A stretch of 64,000 nucleotides of DNA from Synechococcus sp. MU1643 (GCF_020514095.1 NZ_VTKY01000003.1:181531-245530), one strand, 5' to 3'. Positions 46,868 through 56,611 are shown, counted from the stretch's first letter. Notes: generated by a model from the letters alone, not told the origin. Translations and numbers: made by a program.

Positions 46868-48354
46868 GCAGTGCCGCCTGGGGACACCAGATCGACCTTC
46901 TGGTGCGTGCGCGCACACCCCTGATCTGGGTGCGCAGCAATGAGGAAGTCCGGGTGGAAAGCCTGCTCGGAGAGGCCGCTCAACGGCTTGCACGCCAACT
47001 GGTCTGCTGGAATTTCATCGATGGCATCAGCGGGCCCGTGAACGCCGATGGCCAGGGGAGCCGTCAACCGATGGCCATGCTCCAGTGGCTCCAGCAACGG
47101 GATGCGGGCAGCCCAACCCTGCTGCTCGCCAAGGATTTTCATCGTTTCTGCGATGACCCCGGGGTGGCAAGGATGCTGCGCAATCTCGAGGCATCCCTGC
47201 GCAGCACCCCGCACACGCTGGTGCTGTGCTGCGGGCAATGGACACCCCCAGGGGATCTGGAAGAGAGCCTCACGCTGCTGGATCTCCCCCTACCCGACAA
47301 CAACGACCTGCGCCGCCTGATCAGCAGCATCAGCACCAGCAGCGGCAGCGAGCTTCCTGCTTCCGTCCTGGATGAGCTGGCTCAGGCCTGCAGCGGACTC
47401 AGCGAGATGCGGGTTCGCCAGGTTGCGGCCCGTGCCCTGGCCCGCCGCGGCCAGTTGGGATCAGAGGATCTGCAGGACGTTCTGGACGAAAAACGCCAGA
47501 CGATTGCCCGCAGTGAGGTGCTGGAGTTCTGTCGCAGTGATGCTGGCACCGAAGCCATCGGAGGCCTCGACGGTCTCAAGACCTGGCTGAACCAACGACA
47601 CCGGGCCTTCTCGGAAGATGCACGACGTTTCGGACTGCCACTGCCCCGTGGCGTCCTGCTCGTGGGTCCTCAAGGCACAGGGAAATCACTCACGGCCAAA
47701 GCCATCGCCTGCAGTTGGTCGATGCCCCTGTTGCGTCTGGATGTGGGGCGTCTGTTCGCAGGCTTGGTGGGAGCCAGCGAGGCACGCACCCGCGAGATGA
47801 TCCAACGGGCTGAAGCGATGGCGCCCTGCGTGCTCTGGATCGACGAGATCGACAAGGGCTTCGGGGGGGATGGCCGCAGTGACGGCGGCACCACCCAGCG
47901 GGTTCTGGCCAACGTGCTCACCTGGATGGCCGAGAAACAGTCCCCAGTGTTCGTCGTCGCCACCGCCAACGGTGTCGAGAAGCTGCCACCGGAGCTGCTG
48001 CGCAAGGGGCGTTTCGATGAGATCTTCATGCTCGATCTGCCCAGCAGCTCTGAGCGCAACAGCATTCTTGAGCTGCATCTGGAACGGCGACGCCCGGGGC
48101 TGAAGCTTCCCTTGGACACCGTGGTGAGCCGCAGTGAGGGCTTCTCCGGTGCCGAGCTGGAGCAGACCGTGATCGAGGCGATGCACTTGGCCTTTGCCGA
48201 CAACCGTGAGTTGACGGAGCCGGATCTGATTGGAGCGGCATCCCAGCTCATCCCCCTCTCGCGCACCGCCAGCGAACAGCTCGAGCGGCTGAAGCAGTGG
48301 GCTGCAGGCGGCCGCGCCCGCCCCGCATCTGTTGCTGCAAGTAACGAAGCCTGA
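46864..48354 (+). CDS. ycf46: AAA ATPase of the Ycf46 family
   Basis: 496 residues. N-terminal domain with DLLVRARTPLIWVRSNEEVR; the AAA domain has Walker A GPQGTGKS at 268-275, Walker B CVLWIDEIDKGF, and RKGRFDEIF in the second region of homology. Ycf46 is conserved from cyanobacteria to red-algal plastids and has been linked to CO2-uptake and photosynthetic regulation. Two later domains complete the AAA lid. ATG overlaps the DUF177 stop by 4 bp. No cognate substrate seen. Confidence 0.9.
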   Translation: MSSAAWGHQIDLLVRARTPLIWVRSNEEVRVESLLGEAAQRLARQLVCWNFIDGISGPVNADGQGSRQPMAMLQWLQQRDAGSPTLLLAKDFHRFCDDPGVARMLRNLEASLRSTPHTLVLCCGQWTPPGDLEESLTLLDLPLPDNNDLRRLISSISTSSGSELPASVLDELAQACSGLSEMRVRQVAARALARRGQLGSEDLQDVLDEKRQTIARSEVLEFCRSDAGTEAIGGLDGLKTWLNQRHRAFSEDARRFGLPLPRGVLLVGPQGTGKSLTAKAIACSWSMPLLRLDVGRLFAGLVGASEARTREMIQRAEAMAPCVLWIDEIDKGFGGDGRSDGGTTQRVLANVLTWMAEKQSPVFVVATANGVEKLPPELLRKGRFDEIFMLDLPSSSERNSILELHLERRRPGLKLPLDTVVSRSEGFSGAELEQTVIEAMHLAFADNRELTEPDLIGAASQLIPLSRTASEQLERLKQWAAGGRARPASVAASNEA

Positions 48355-48432
48355 CTGGGCGTAACGAACGTCACCCTTGAGCAAGGCAGCAGCCAGCGCG
48401 CTCCCTACGGTCCGAAAAATTGCAGGACCAAC

Positions 48433-48594
48433 GTGGAGAGCCGCAACGACATCGCTACTCAGCTCTGCGTGGCCTGCCTTGGTGCCGGCGTGATCACGAC
48501 AGTGGCCGTCGCGCAGGGGCAAAGCCCTCTCACCGCCCTTGGCATCACCCTGTTCTCGGGCATTGCGGCGGTCATGGTAGGCCAGGTGCTCTGA
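48433..48594 (+). CDS. Small hydrophobic protein, 53 residues, conserved-looking
   Basis: GTG at 48,433 opens a 54-codon frame to TGA 48,592-48,594. The product MESRNDIATQLCVACLGAGV and onward has two short hydrophobic stretches (CVACLGAGVITTVAV; ALGITLFSGIAAVMVGQVL) separated by a QGQSP turn, typical of a small thylakoid or plasma membrane protein. It fills the gap between ycf46 and serS in the same strand. Family not recognised. Confidence 0.65.
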   Translation: MESRNDIATQLCVACLGAGVITTVAVAQGQSPLTALGITLFSGIAAVMVGQVL

Positions 48595-48636
48595 AACGGA
48601 CTGCCATAGGCTGCCGGCGCTAACGCTCTTGGAACC

Positions 48637-49914
48637 GTGCTCGATCAGCGCCTTGTGCGTGACAACCCCGAAACGATCGCCCAGCAACTGGGGCGGCGAG
48701 GCAAGGCTGTTGATCTCACCAAATTGCAGCTGATCGCCCAGCAACAGCGGGATCTGGAGCAACAACGAAGCAACCTGCAGGCAGAAGGCAACCGGATCGG
48801 CAAGGAAGTCGGCCAACGCATCAAGTCGGGCGCTGATCCCAAAGGCGACGAGGTCGCCGAACTCCGCCAACAGGGCAATGCCACCAAGCAGAAGGTGGCG
48901 GTGCTGGAGGAGGAGGAAAAGAAGCTCTCGAGTGAGCTCAAGCAGCAACTGCTGGGGTTCCCCAACCTCCCTTCAGCGGCCTGCCCTGATGGGCGCAGTG
49001 AAGACGACAACATTGAAGTGCGCCGCTGGGGAACCCCCCGGGTTGACGACAACCTTGACGAGCACTGGCAAATCGCGGAACGGCTACAGCTGTTCGATAC
49101 CGAACGCTCCGTCCGCATCGCGCAGAGCCGTTTCGTCACGCTGATGGGGCAGGGGGCACGGCTGGAGCGTGGCCTGATCAATTTCATGCTCGACCTCCAC
49201 ACGAGCAAGGGCTACCGAGAGGTACTGCCCCCGGTGCTGGTGAACAGCGCCAGCCTCACCGGATCAGGACAACTGCCCAAGTTCGCCGAGGAAAGCTTCC
49301 GTTGCGCGGAGGACGACCTCTGGCTGACACCAACCGCTGAGGTGCCGGTGACCTCCCTGCACCGGGATGAAATCATCCCGGCAGATCAACTGCCCCTGCG
49401 CTACGCCGCTTACAGCCCCTGCTTCCGCCGTGAGGCAGGTAGCTACGGCCGCGACACCCGTGGCCTGATTCGCCTGCACCAGTTCAACAAGGTGGAGCTG
49501 TACTGGTTTGTGCACCCCGATCACTCCGAGGAGGCGCACCAACAGATCACGGCCGATGCAGAAGCTGTTCTTCAGGCGCTGGAGCTGCCCTATCGGGTCT
49601 TGGACCTTTGCACCGCCGACCTCGGCTTCTCTGCCCGCCGGACCTTCGACCTCGAGGTCTGGCTGCCGGGGGCGGGGGCCTACCGGGAAATCTCCAGTTG
49701 CAGCGTCTGTGGCGATTTTCAGGCGCGACGGTCCTCCATCCGCACCAAAGAAGGCAAGGCCACGAAATTGGTTCACACCCTGAATGGCAGTGGCCTAGCC
49801 GTAGGCAGAACCATGGCGGCCCTGTTGGAGAACGGACAACAGCCCGACGGCAGCGTCCTGCTGCCCAAAGCTCTGGTGCCCTACGTCGGCCGCGAGCGAC
49901 TCCAGCCAGAATGA
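48637..49914 (+). CDS. serS: Seryl-tRNA synthetase
   Basis: 425 residues. N-terminal coiled-coil arm (LDQRLVRDNPETIAQQLGRRG, QQQRDLEQQRSNLQAEGNRIG) binds the long variable arm of tRNA-Ser. Class II motifs: motif 2 near AYSPCFRREAGSYGRDTRGLIRLHQFNKVEL; motif 3 near LNGSGLAVGRTMAALLEN. GTG start, 42 bp after the small membrane protein gene. All catalytic blocks intact. Confidence 0.97.
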   Translation: MLDQRLVRDNPETIAQQLGRRGKAVDLTKLQLIAQQQRDLEQQRSNLQAEGNRIGKEVGQRIKSGADPKGDEVAELRQQGNATKQKVAVLEEEEKKLSSELKQQLLGFPNLPSAACPDGRSEDDNIEVRRWGTPRVDDNLDEHWQIAERLQLFDTERSVRIAQSRFVTLMGQGARLERGLINFMLDLHTSKGYREVLPPVLVNSASLTGSGQLPKFAEESFRCAEDDLWLTPTAEVPVTSLHRDEIIPADQLPLRYAAYSPCFRREAGSYGRDTRGLIRLHQFNKVELYWFVHPDHSEEAHQQITADAEAVLQALELPYRVLDLCTADLGFSARRTFDLEVWLPGAGAYREISSCSVCGDFQARRSSIRTKEGKATKLVHTLNGSGLAVGRTMAALLENGQQPDGSVLLPKALVPYVGRERLQPE

Positions 49915-49938
49915 TCCGACTGGATTCCTGACGGATAT

Positions 49939-51021
49939 ATGAACGTGTTGGCAGCCCTTCTGGTCCTAGCCCTGCTGATCGTGGTGCATGAGGCCGGCCA
50001 TTTCCTCGCTGCAACGCTCCAGGGCATCCGCGTCAGCGGCTTTTCCATTGGTTTTGGCCCGGCCCTGATCAAGAGACAACGTCGTGGGGTGACCTACGCC
50101 CTGCGGCTGCTGCCCCTTGGTGGTTTCGTCGCCTTCCCCGACGACGACGACGAGAGCACGATCTCTGCTGATGATCCGGATCTGCTGCGCAACCGGCCCA
50201 TCCCCCAGCAAGCCTTGGTGGTTGCTGCAGGGGTGTTGGCCAACCTGGCCTTAGCACTGGTGGTGCTCTTCGCTCAGGCAGCATTTGTCGGCGTCCCCGC
50301 CGCGCCGGATCCGGGGGTCCTGGTGGTTCAGGTGCAACCGGGTGGTGCTGCCGCCCGCTCCGGGCTCCGTGCCGGTGACCAGATCCTCAGCATGAATGCC
50401 CAACCCCTTCCCGCAGGACAAAGGGGCGTTGAGGCAATGGTGCGGGATGTGAAAGCAGCACCCGAGCAATCCATCCGTTTGGAGCGAAGGCGGGGAGACG
50501 AGACGTCCACCGTTGAACTGATCCCCGACGATCAACAGGGCACAGGGAAAATCGGCGCCCAACTCCAGGCCAACATCAGTGGGGAGATGCGATCCGTGCG
50601 GAACCCCGGTGAACTGGTGCTTACCACCGGCTCGCAATTCAGCCAAATGCTGCAACAGACCGTACGGGGCTACGCCGGCCTCCTGACCAACTTCCGAGCC
50701 ACGGCGGGGCAGGTGAGTGGCCCAGTGAAGATCGTTGAGATGGGCGCTCAGCTCAGCCAGCAGGGGGGATCAGGATTGGTGCTCTTCTCAGCCCTGATCT
50801 CAATCAATCTGGCGGTGCTCAATTCGCTGCCGCTACCGCTGCTCGATGGCTGGCAAATGATGATGCTCGCGATTCAGTCCGTTCGTGGTCGTCCGGTGTC
50901 AGAGCGAATCCAAATGGCCTTCGTGCAATCCGGTTTTCTTCTCCTGGTGGGGCTCACCCTTGTGCTGATCGTGCGTGACACCAGTCAGCTGCCGGTGGTC
51001 CAGCAATTGATGGGTCGCTGA
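49939..51021 (+). CDS. rseP: Site-2 protease RseP/MmpA
   Basis: 360 residues. Zinc ligands H17 and H21 with E18 in the first helix (HEAGHFLAA) and the third ligand in NSLPLPLLDGWQMM. A PDZ domain lies between (residues about 115-200, LVVQVQPGGAAARSGLRAGDQIL). It performs intramembrane proteolysis of regulatory proteins. ATG at 49,939 is 24 bp after serS and begins in the first helix, as in the family. Confidence 0.93.
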   Translation: MNVLAALLVLALLIVVHEAGHFLAATLQGIRVSGFSIGFGPALIKRQRRGVTYALRLLPLGGFVAFPDDDDESTISADDPDLLRNRPIPQQALVVAAGVLANLALALVVLFAQAAFVGVPAAPDPGVLVVQVQPGGAAARSGLRAGDQILSMNAQPLPAGQRGVEAMVRDVKAAPEQSIRLERRRGDETSTVELIPDDQQGTGKIGAQLQANISGEMRSVRNPGELVLTTGSQFSQMLQQTVRGYAGLLTNFRATAGQVSGPVKIVEMGAQLSQQGGSGLVLFSALISINLAVLNSLPLPLLDGWQMMMLAIQSVRGRPVSERIQMAFVQSGFLLLVGLTLVLIVRDTSQLPVVQQLMGR

Positions 51022-51078
51022 TGGGGCGATGGCGCCCGTGTATCGTTGAAGATTCGTTCACTCGCTGCCCTCAGCTGC

Positions 51079-51381
51079 ATGGCCAAGAAGTCGATGATCG
51101 CTCGCGATGTGAAGCGCAAAAAAACGGTTGAGCGCTATGCGGCCAAGCGAGCAGTACTGATGGCAGCCTTCAACGCAGCCGAAGATCCTATGGATCGCCT
51201 GGAGATCCATCGCAAGATTCAGGCTCTGCCTCGCAACAGCGCACGTATCCGCGTGCGCAACCGTTGCTGGGCCACCGGCAAGCCCCGCGGCGTTTATCGC
51301 GATTTCGGTCTCTGCCGTAACCAGCTGCGTGAGCGCGCCCACAAGGGAGAACTGCCCGGCGTGGTCAAGTCCAGCTGGTGA
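51079..51381 (+). CDS. rpsN: 30S ribosomal protein S14
   Basis: 100 residues. [19 protein letters not shown] start with ATG 51,079; the frame upstream adds 11 residues without homology. This is the zinc-free (C-minus) S14: it has [28 protein letters not shown] but no CxxC pairs. A strong terminator follows 24 bp later. Confidence 0.97.
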   Translation: MAKKSMIARDVKRKKTVERYAAKRAVLMAAFNAAEDPMDRLEIHRKIQALPRNSARIRVRNRCWATGKPRGVYRDFGLCRNQLRERAHKGELPGVVKSSW

Positions 51382-51405
51382 TCAACGTTTCGCCATGGCG
51401 TCGTG

Positions 51406-51430
51406 AGGGGAGGCTTGGCCTCCCCTTTCT
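51406..51430 (+). terminator. Rho-independent terminator after rpsN
   Basis: GGGGAGGC and GCCTCCCC (51,407-51,414 and 51,418-51,425) form an 8-bp stem with a TTG loop, extended by an A-T pair, then TTTCTTG. It lies 24 bp past the rpsN stop and before pnp, so pnp needs its own promoter; a TTGACA-like -35 lies near 51,465. Confidence 0.8.
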
Positions 51431-51487
51431 TGTGAAGAGCAGCCATGAAATGTCAGACTTGGGATTGACAAAAGGACATAAGACGTC

Positions 51488-53653
51488 GTGCAAGGACAAA
51501 CCCAGTCGATCTCCTTTGACGGACGCGAGATTCGACTGACCACCGGGCGCTTCGCCCCACAGGCGGGAGGATCCGTCTTGGTGGAGTGTGGCGACACCTC
51601 CGTGCTTGTGACCGCAACCCGTTCGGGCGGTCGAGAAGGCATTGATTTCCTGCCGCTGATCTGCGACTACGAGGAGCGGCTCTATGCAGCTGGACGCATT
51701 CCCGGCAGCTACATGCGTCGTGAGAGCCGCCCACCCGAACGCGCCACGCTCACGGCACGACTGATCGACCGCCCCATGCGGCCGCTGTTCCCAAGCTGGC
51801 TGCGCGACGACCTACAGGTGGTAGCCACCTGCCTGTCCCTCGATGAGCGGGTCCCCGCCGATGTTCTTGCGGTGACGGGCGCATCGGTAGCCACGCTGCT
51901 TGCGGGCATCCCCTTCAACGGCCCGATGGCAGCCGTGCGGGTGGGTCTGCTGGGGGATGACTTCGTCCTCAACCCGAGTTACCGGGAGATCGAACGGGGT
52001 GATCTGGACCTGGTGGTCGCCGGTACTCCTGACGGCGTGGTGATGGTCGAGGCTGGCGCCAACCAGCTGCCCGAGCAGGACGTGATCGAGGCGATCGATT
52101 TCGGCTACGAAGCGATCTGCGAACTGATCAAGGCTCAGGAACAGCTGCTCAAGGATCTGGGCATCACCCAAGTGAAGCCGGAGAAGCCGGAAGAAGACAG
52201 CACAGTTCCTGCCTATCTCGAGAAGCAGTGCACGAAAGCGATCAGCGCTGTCCTCAGTAAGTTTGATCAGAGCAAGGACGAGCGGGACACAGCTCTGGAA
52301 ACAGTGAAGGGCGAAGTGTCCGAGACCATCGCAGGTCTCAAGGATGACCATGCCGTTCGCCAAGCCCTGGCCAGCAGCCCGAAGTTGCTCGGCAACAGCT
52401 TCAAGGCGCTGACCAAGAAACTGATGCGTCAGCAGATCCTCAAGGATGGCAAGCGTGTGGATGGACGTGGCCTCGACGAGGTGCGCCAGATCAGCGCCAT
52501 GGCCGGCGTCCTGCCGCGCCGGGTGCATGGTTCCGGTCTGTTTCAGCGTGGACTCACCCAGGTGCTCTCCACCGCAACGCTGGGCACCCCCAGCGATGCC
52601 CAGGAGATGGACGACCTTCATCCCAACACCGAAAAGCTGTACCTGCACCACTACAACTTCCCGCCCTACTCCGTCGGTGAAACCCGGCCGATGCGCTCCC
52701 CCGGTCGACGTGAAATCGGGCATGGCGCCCTGGCCGAGCGCGCCATTCTTCCCGTGCTTCCCGAAAAGGACACCTTCCCTTACGTGGTGCGGGTGGTGAG
52801 CGAAGTACTCAGCTCCAATGGCTCCACCTCCATGGGTTCCGTCTGCGGCAGCACCCTGTCGCTGATGGATGCCGGTGTGCCGCTGAAGGCCCCGGTGAGT
52901 GGCGCTGCCATGGGTCTGATCAAGGAAGGTGATGAGGTGCGGATCCTCACCGACATCCAGGGCATCGAGGACTTCCTCGGCGACATGGACTTCAAGGTGG
53001 CCGGCAGCGAAAAGGGCATCACCGCCCTGCAGATGGACATGAAGATCACCGGCCTCTCGGTGAAGACGGTGGCGGAAGCCGTAAACCAAGCGCGTCCTGC
53101 GCGGCTCCACATCCTCGAGAAGATGCTCGAGGCGATCGACACCCCTCGGGACAACCTGTCTCCCCATGCCCCACGTCTGCTCAGCTTCCGGATTGATCCG
53201 GAGCTGATCGGCACCGTGATCGGCCCCGGTGGACGCACGATTAAGGGCATCACCGAGCGCACTAACACCAAGATCGACATCGAGGACGGCGGCATCGTGA
53301 CCATCGCCTCCCATGATGGTGCTGCGGCTGAAGAAGCCCAGAAGATCATCGAAGGCCTGACCCGCAAGGTCAATGAAGGCGAGGTGTTCTCCGGTTCGAT
53401 CACGCGGATCATCCCGATCGGCGCCTTCGTGGAGATCCTTCCTGGCAAGGAAGGCATGATCCACATCTCGCAGCTCTCGGAAGCTCGCGTCGAGAAGGTC
53501 GAAGACGTGGTGAAGGTGGGCGACGAGGTGACCGTGCGGGTGCGCGAAATCGACAACCGCGGCCGCATCAACCTCACCCTGCGGGGCGTGCCCCAGGCCG
53601 GAGAAGCCTCCGAAGTGGAGCCTCAGCCCACCCCGGTTGCACCTCTGAGCTGA
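51488..53653 (+). CDS. pnp: Polyribonucleotide nucleotidyltransferase PNPase
   Basis: 721 residues with GTG start. Two RNase PH cores (the first at [21 protein letters not shown]; the second, with the active site, at [25 protein letters not shown]) surround an all-alpha linker. The C-terminus has a KH domain ([19 protein letters not shown]) and S1 domain ([20 protein letters not shown]). Degrades RNA 3' to 5' phosphorolytically; in cyanobacteria it also adds heteropolymeric tails. No own terminator seen; converges on the cysQ-type gene. Confidence 0.96.
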   Translation: MQGQTQSISFDGREIRLTTGRFAPQAGGSVLVECGDTSVLVTATRSGGREGIDFLPLICDYEERLYAAGRIPGSYMRRESRPPERATLTARLIDRPMRPLFPSWLRDDLQVVATCLSLDERVPADVLAVTGASVATLLAGIPFNGPMAAVRVGLLGDDFVLNPSYREIERGDLDLVVAGTPDGVVMVEAGANQLPEQDVIEAIDFGYEAICELIKAQEQLLKDLGITQVKPEKPEEDSTVPAYLEKQCTKAISAVLSKFDQSKDERDTALETVKGEVSETIAGLKDDHAVRQALASSPKLLGNSFKALTKKLMRQQILKDGKRVDGRGLDEVRQISAMAGVLPRRVHGSGLFQRGLTQVLSTATLGTPSDAQEMDDLHPNTEKLYLHHYNFPPYSVGETRPMRSPGRREIGHGALAERAILPVLPEKDTFPYVVRVVSEVLSSNGSTSMGSVCGSTLSLMDAGVPLKAPVSGAAMGLIKEGDEVRILTDIQGIEDFLGDMDFKVAGSEKGITALQMDMKITGLSVKTVAEAVNQARPARLHILEKMLEAIDTPRDNLSPHAPRLLSFRIDPELIGTVIGPGGRTIKGITERTNTKIDIEDGGIVTIASHDGAAAEEAQKIIEGLTRKVNEGEVFSGSITRIIPIGAFVEILPGKEGMIHISQLSEARVEKVEDVVKVGDEVTVRVREIDNRGRINLTLRGVPQAGEASEVEPQPTPVAPLS

Positions 53654-53660
53654 TCAGGCC

Positions 53661-54578
53661 TCAGACCTGAAAGCCGGGATCGATCTCGGCCATGGCCCGC
53701 GTCGCACGCTCTCCGAGCTCGGCGTGGGCTTTTCCATGGCTGGCGATCAGACAGCCGGCCTGACGCACATCGCCGGTGTTGTAAGTGAGATCGGCCTGAT
53801 CGGCATGGGTGAAGCGACCGCCGGCCGCCAGCAGCACAGCCTCCGGAGCAGCCATGTCCCAATCCTTAGGAGCACTCTTACCGGAGAGGGAAACGTAGAG
53901 GTCGGTTTCGCCTCTAAGAATCGTGGCCACCTTGAAGCCAACGCTGCCCACTGCTTTGGAACCGCCGAGATTGAGGGCCTCAATCAGCTTGACCAAACGG
54001 TCGTCACGGTGGCTGCGGCTGGCCACCAAGATCAGATCTGAAACCACGGTTCTTTCGCTGAAGCGAACCGGCGACCGCTCACCCTGACGGTCTTCACACC
54101 AGGCACCCTCACCAACGATGCCGATCCAAAGCTCATCGGCTTCCGGAAGGAGCACAACACCGATCACCGGTCGCTTGTCGCGCACAAGGGCCAGATGAAC
54201 GGCGTATTCGCCTGTACCCTGCAGGAAATCCTTGGTGCCATCAAGGGGATCGAGAATCCAGAGCCACTCCGCCGGCAGCGGTTGGCCCTCTGTGAGCTGC
54301 TCCTTCGCGGTCTCCTCACTGAGCAACGTCCAGTCGGCCTTGGGGAACGCGGCGGAAAGCCCGTCCAGCAACCACGTGTTGACGGCCAGGTCAGCCGCAG
54401 AAACGGGGCCCTCTCCGCCTTCATCGACACTCAAGGCCTTGGGAAAACCATGCGGGGGCTGCTCGCCGCGGGCATAGGCCCGCAAGATATCGGCGGCTCC
54501 CCAACTCAGGCGACGCAGTTCCGTCAGCAGAGCCTTCTGGTTCACGCCAGCGGAGAGAACTGCAGAGCTGGGCATCAT
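53661..54578 (-). CDS. cysQ: Inositol-phosphatase family 3'(2'),5'-bisphosphate nucleotidase (CysQ-like)
   Basis: 305 residues. Metal-binding motifs of the Li+-sensitive phosphatases: LLSEET near residue 85, DPLDGTKDFLQGTGEYAVHLAL, and WDMAAPEAVLLAAGG. This pattern fits CysQ, which removes 3'-phosphoadenosine-5'-phosphate in sulfate assimilation. ATG 54,578 or 54,575; upstream frame overlaps the divergent rsmI gene. It converges on pnp, 7 bp apart. Confidence 0.85.
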   Translation of the reverse strand: MMPSSAVLSAGVNQKALLTELRRLSWGAADILRAYARGEQPPHGFPKALSVDEGGEGPVSAADLAVNTWLLDGLSAAFPKADWTLLSEETAKEQLTEGQPLPAEWLWILDPLDGTKDFLQGTGEYAVHLALVRDKRPVIGVVLLPEADELWIGIVGEGAWCEDRQGERSPVRFSERTVVSDLILVASRSHRDDRLVKLIEALNLGGSKAVGSVGFKVATILRGETDLYVSLSGKSAPKDWDMAAPEAVLLAAGGRFTHADQADLTYNTGDVRQAGCLIASHGKAHAELGERATRAMAEIDPGFQV

Positions 54579-54604
54579 GATCAACAGAGGTGCTCGCCAT
54601 TGTG

Positions 54605-55462
54605 ATGCAGCGGGATGAACCAAGCGGCGGCAGCCTTTATCTGGTGGGCACTCCCATTGGTCACCTGGGAGACCTGTCGCCACGAGCCCGCGATTTGCTC
54701 CGCAGCGTGGATGTCATCGCCTGCGAAGACACCCGCCACAGCGGACAGCTGCTCAGCACTCTCGGAGCAGCCGGCCGCAAGCTGTCCTTTCATCAGCACA
54801 ACACCCGCACACGCTTACCCCAACTGCTGGATCTGCTGGGGGAGGGGCTAAGCCTGGCGGTGATCAGTGATGCCGGGCTGCCGGGCATCAGCGACCCAGG
54901 TGAAGAGCTGGTGGCCGCCGCGCACCAAGCCGGGCATCCCGTGATCTGCATCCCTGGCCCCTGCGCCGCCACCACAGCTCTGGTGAGCAGCGGCTTACCC
55001 AGTAGACGCTTCTGCTTCGAAGGATTCCTACCGACCAAAGGCAAGGAACGGCGAGCACGCCTGGACGCCATCAGCCAAGAACCCCGCACCTCCGTTCTGT
55101 ACGAAGCGCCGCACCGGTTGATCACATTGCTCGAGGAACTTCACCACCACTGCGGAGGAGACCGTCCCCTGCAGGTGGCACGGGAACTCACCAAACGCCA
55201 CGAAGAACAGGTGGGACCGACGGTGGACAGTGCCTTGCTGCACTTTCAACAGCACCCCCCCCAAGGGGAATGCACCGTTGTGCTGGGGGGAGCACCGCTG
55301 GAGAAAGCGGAAGAACCCAACGACGATGACCTGCTCAGGCAGCTGCAGGTTTTGAAGGATGAAGGTGCAAGCACCAGCGACGCTGCACGGCAATTGGCCC
55401 AAACCACAGGGCTGTCCAGACGACGGCTTTATGCCCTCTTGCACCAAGCCACGTCAAACTGA
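54605..55462 (+). CDS. rsmI: 16S rRNA (cytidine1402-2'-O)-methyltransferase RsmI
   Basis: 285 residues. SAM-dependent tetrapyrrole-methylase fold: YLVGTPIGHLGDLSPRA, VIACEDTRHSGQLLSTL, and AVISDAGLPGISDPGEELV. It methylates C1402 of 16S rRNA with RsmH. ATG 54,605 chosen; a GTG at 54,590 is possible. The C-terminal 40 residues are a helix-turn tail (GASTSDAARQLAQTTG) in the family. Confidence 0.93.
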   Translation: MQRDEPSGGSLYLVGTPIGHLGDLSPRARDLLRSVDVIACEDTRHSGQLLSTLGAAGRKLSFHQHNTRTRLPQLLDLLGEGLSLAVISDAGLPGISDPGEELVAAAHQAGHPVICIPGPCAATTALVSSGLPSRRFCFEGFLPTKGKERRARLDAISQEPRTSVLYEAPHRLITLLEELHHHCGGDRPLQVARELTKRHEEQVGPTVDSALLHFQQHPPQGECTVVLGGAPLEKAEEPNDDDLLRQLQVLKDEGASTSDAARQLAQTTGLSRRRLYALLHQATSN

Positions 55463-55481
55463 GCCCGTCGATGGTTGTACC

Positions 55482-55718
55482 GTGTTAATTCGCCTTCGTC
55501 TTCTCCTGATCAGCTTTGGCGGTGGCATGCTTTTGATGCTGCTGCTCTGCCTCGGAGCGCAGAACCTTCAGGATCGCCACACGCTCCAGCTCGGTGGGCA
55601 GCGGTCGGTGCCTCTCCCCACGGGTTTTCTCGTGGGAATTGCTCTGGTGATGGGCGTGATCAGTGGCGGAACCGCTACGGCCGTGTTGCTTCCCGATCAA
55701 CGCGATCGCTTCGAGTAA
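55482..55718 (+). CDS. Small two-helix membrane protein, hypothetical
   Basis: 78 residues from GTG 55,482. Two membrane helices (LLLISFGGGMLLMLLLCLGAQ; TGFLVGIALVMGVISGGTATAVLL) joined by a loop, with a charged C-terminal DQRDRFE. The arrangement faintly resembles LapA/DUF1049 proteins. Gap of 19 bp to rsmI, same strand, so it may ride on that transcript. Function unknown. Confidence 0.6.
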   Translation: MLIRLRLLLISFGGGMLLMLLLCLGAQNLQDRHTLQLGGQRSVPLPTGFLVGIALVMGVISGGTATAVLLPDQRDRFE

Positions 55719-55737
55719 GAACGATCAGCTCCGGTGA

Positions 55738-56448
55738 TCAGGAATCCAACGCAATCAAGGTTCCATCCAACACCAAGCGCGTGATACCCCGGGCCAGCAG
55801 GAAACTGCTGGTGCGCTGAAAAACAGCCAGGTCGGGAACCTTGATCACCCGTTGACTGCGCCCGCACTGGCGCTTGGCCGCGCGAGGGCTGACGAACAGG
55901 TACAACCCCTGTCGTTCCTGCTCGGCATCGTCGAGGAGGCCCAACTCAGGAAACTCCTTGAGGGGGCGGGCATCCAGCTCGACCACCTTGTCAACCAGCA
56001 TATAAGCGCTGTCGGGAAGAAGGTCGACACTGAACGGTTGGGCTTGATTCAGAGGGCGATTACTGAGGTCTCCTACGCCTAGAAGGGGAACAAGCTCCGT
56101 GAACGTTTCAACGCCGGCGTTGTCATCGTCGTCAGCCAGCTCCTCATCAGGGTCCTCGCCGAAGTCATCCGCGTCATCGAGGGCCAAGCTGCTGTCGTCG
56201 TCCTTTGGGGAGTCAGCCTCAGGTTCCTCAGCCGGAGTGACGGCTACCGGGGGAGAGGCGAGAGACCCTTTTTGCCGGCTGGCCTTCAGTGCGGCGTAGG
56301 CATCAGCGGGCAGCAGTGCTTTCACCGTGCGGCTTACGGTGTTGGTACTGCAGCCAAAGGCCTCAGCCAAAGCAGCTGTAAACTCGCCGGCCTTGTAACG
56401 ACCGACCAGATCCTGCTTCTCGCTGTCGCTTAGACGACGCGGGGCCAT
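55738..56448 (-). CDS. Helix-turn-helix regulator, cyanobacterial hypothetical
   Basis: 236 residues. The N-terminal 45 residues form a homeodomain-like HTH (SDSEKQDLVGRYKAGEFTAALAEAF, CSTNTVSRTVKALLP). A very acidic linker (residues about 75-110: DDDSSLALDDADDF) follows, and the C-terminal half (VPDLAVFQRTSSFLLARGITRLVLDGTLIAL) is a conserved-looking folded domain of unknown type. A perfect 17-bp palindrome begins 24 bp upstream of its ATG, and could be its operator. Confidence 0.65.
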   Translation of the reverse strand: MAPRRLSDSEKQDLVGRYKAGEFTAALAEAFGCSTNTVSRTVKALLPADAYAALKASRQKGSLASPPVAVTPAEEPEADSPKDDDSSLALDDADDFGEDPDEELADDDDNAGVETFTELVPLLGVGDLSNRPLNQAQPFSVDLLPDSAYMLVDKVVELDARPLKEFPELGLLDDAEQERQGLYLFVSPRAAKRQCGRSQRVIKVPDLAVFQRTSSFLLARGITRLVLDGTLIALDS

Positions 56449-56471
56449 GGATGCCGATCAATAGCCCATCA

Positions 56472-56488
56472 CCTTAAGCGGCTTAAGG
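56472..56488. promoter_or_regulatory. Perfect 17-bp palindrome, candidate operator
   Basis: CCTTAAGC-G-GCTTAAGG: two 8-bp arms around one G. It lies 24 bp upstream of the ATG of the HTH gene (55,738-56,448) and 50 bp upstream of tRNA-Arg. No T-run follows, so not a terminator. Autoregulation by the HTH protein is an inference. Confidence 0.5.
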
Positions 56489-56537
56489 CTTTCAAATCCA
56501 GCGTGCCCTGAAGCAGCCTGCCAAAATGTGGTCGCTT

Positions 56538-56611
56538 GCTCCCTTAGCTCAGCTGGATAGAGCAACTGCCTTCTAAGCAGTCGGTCGATGGTTCGAATCC
56601 ATCAGGGGGCG
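56538..56611 (+). tRNA. tRNA-Arg(UCU), integration target
   Basis: A 74-nt cloverleaf. Acceptor GCTCCCT pairs with AGGGGGC (one GU), discriminator G. Anticodon stem ACTGC/GCAGT around CTTCTAA gives UCU. T arm contains GGTTCGAATCC. CCA not encoded. Its 3' 50 bases plus one T (56,562-56,612) recur exactly at 60,049-60,099, so it is the attachment site of the island that follows; the gene itself remains intact. Confidence 0.95.

Noticed and set aside
47686..48948. 420-codon frame antisense to ycf46 and serS
   Set aside because: It spans two real genes and the spacer between them; composition-driven.
51812..53464. 550-codon open frame antisense to pnp
   Set aside because: High GC makes long antisense frames common; the sense frame has all PNPase domains and the antisense product shows no family pattern.
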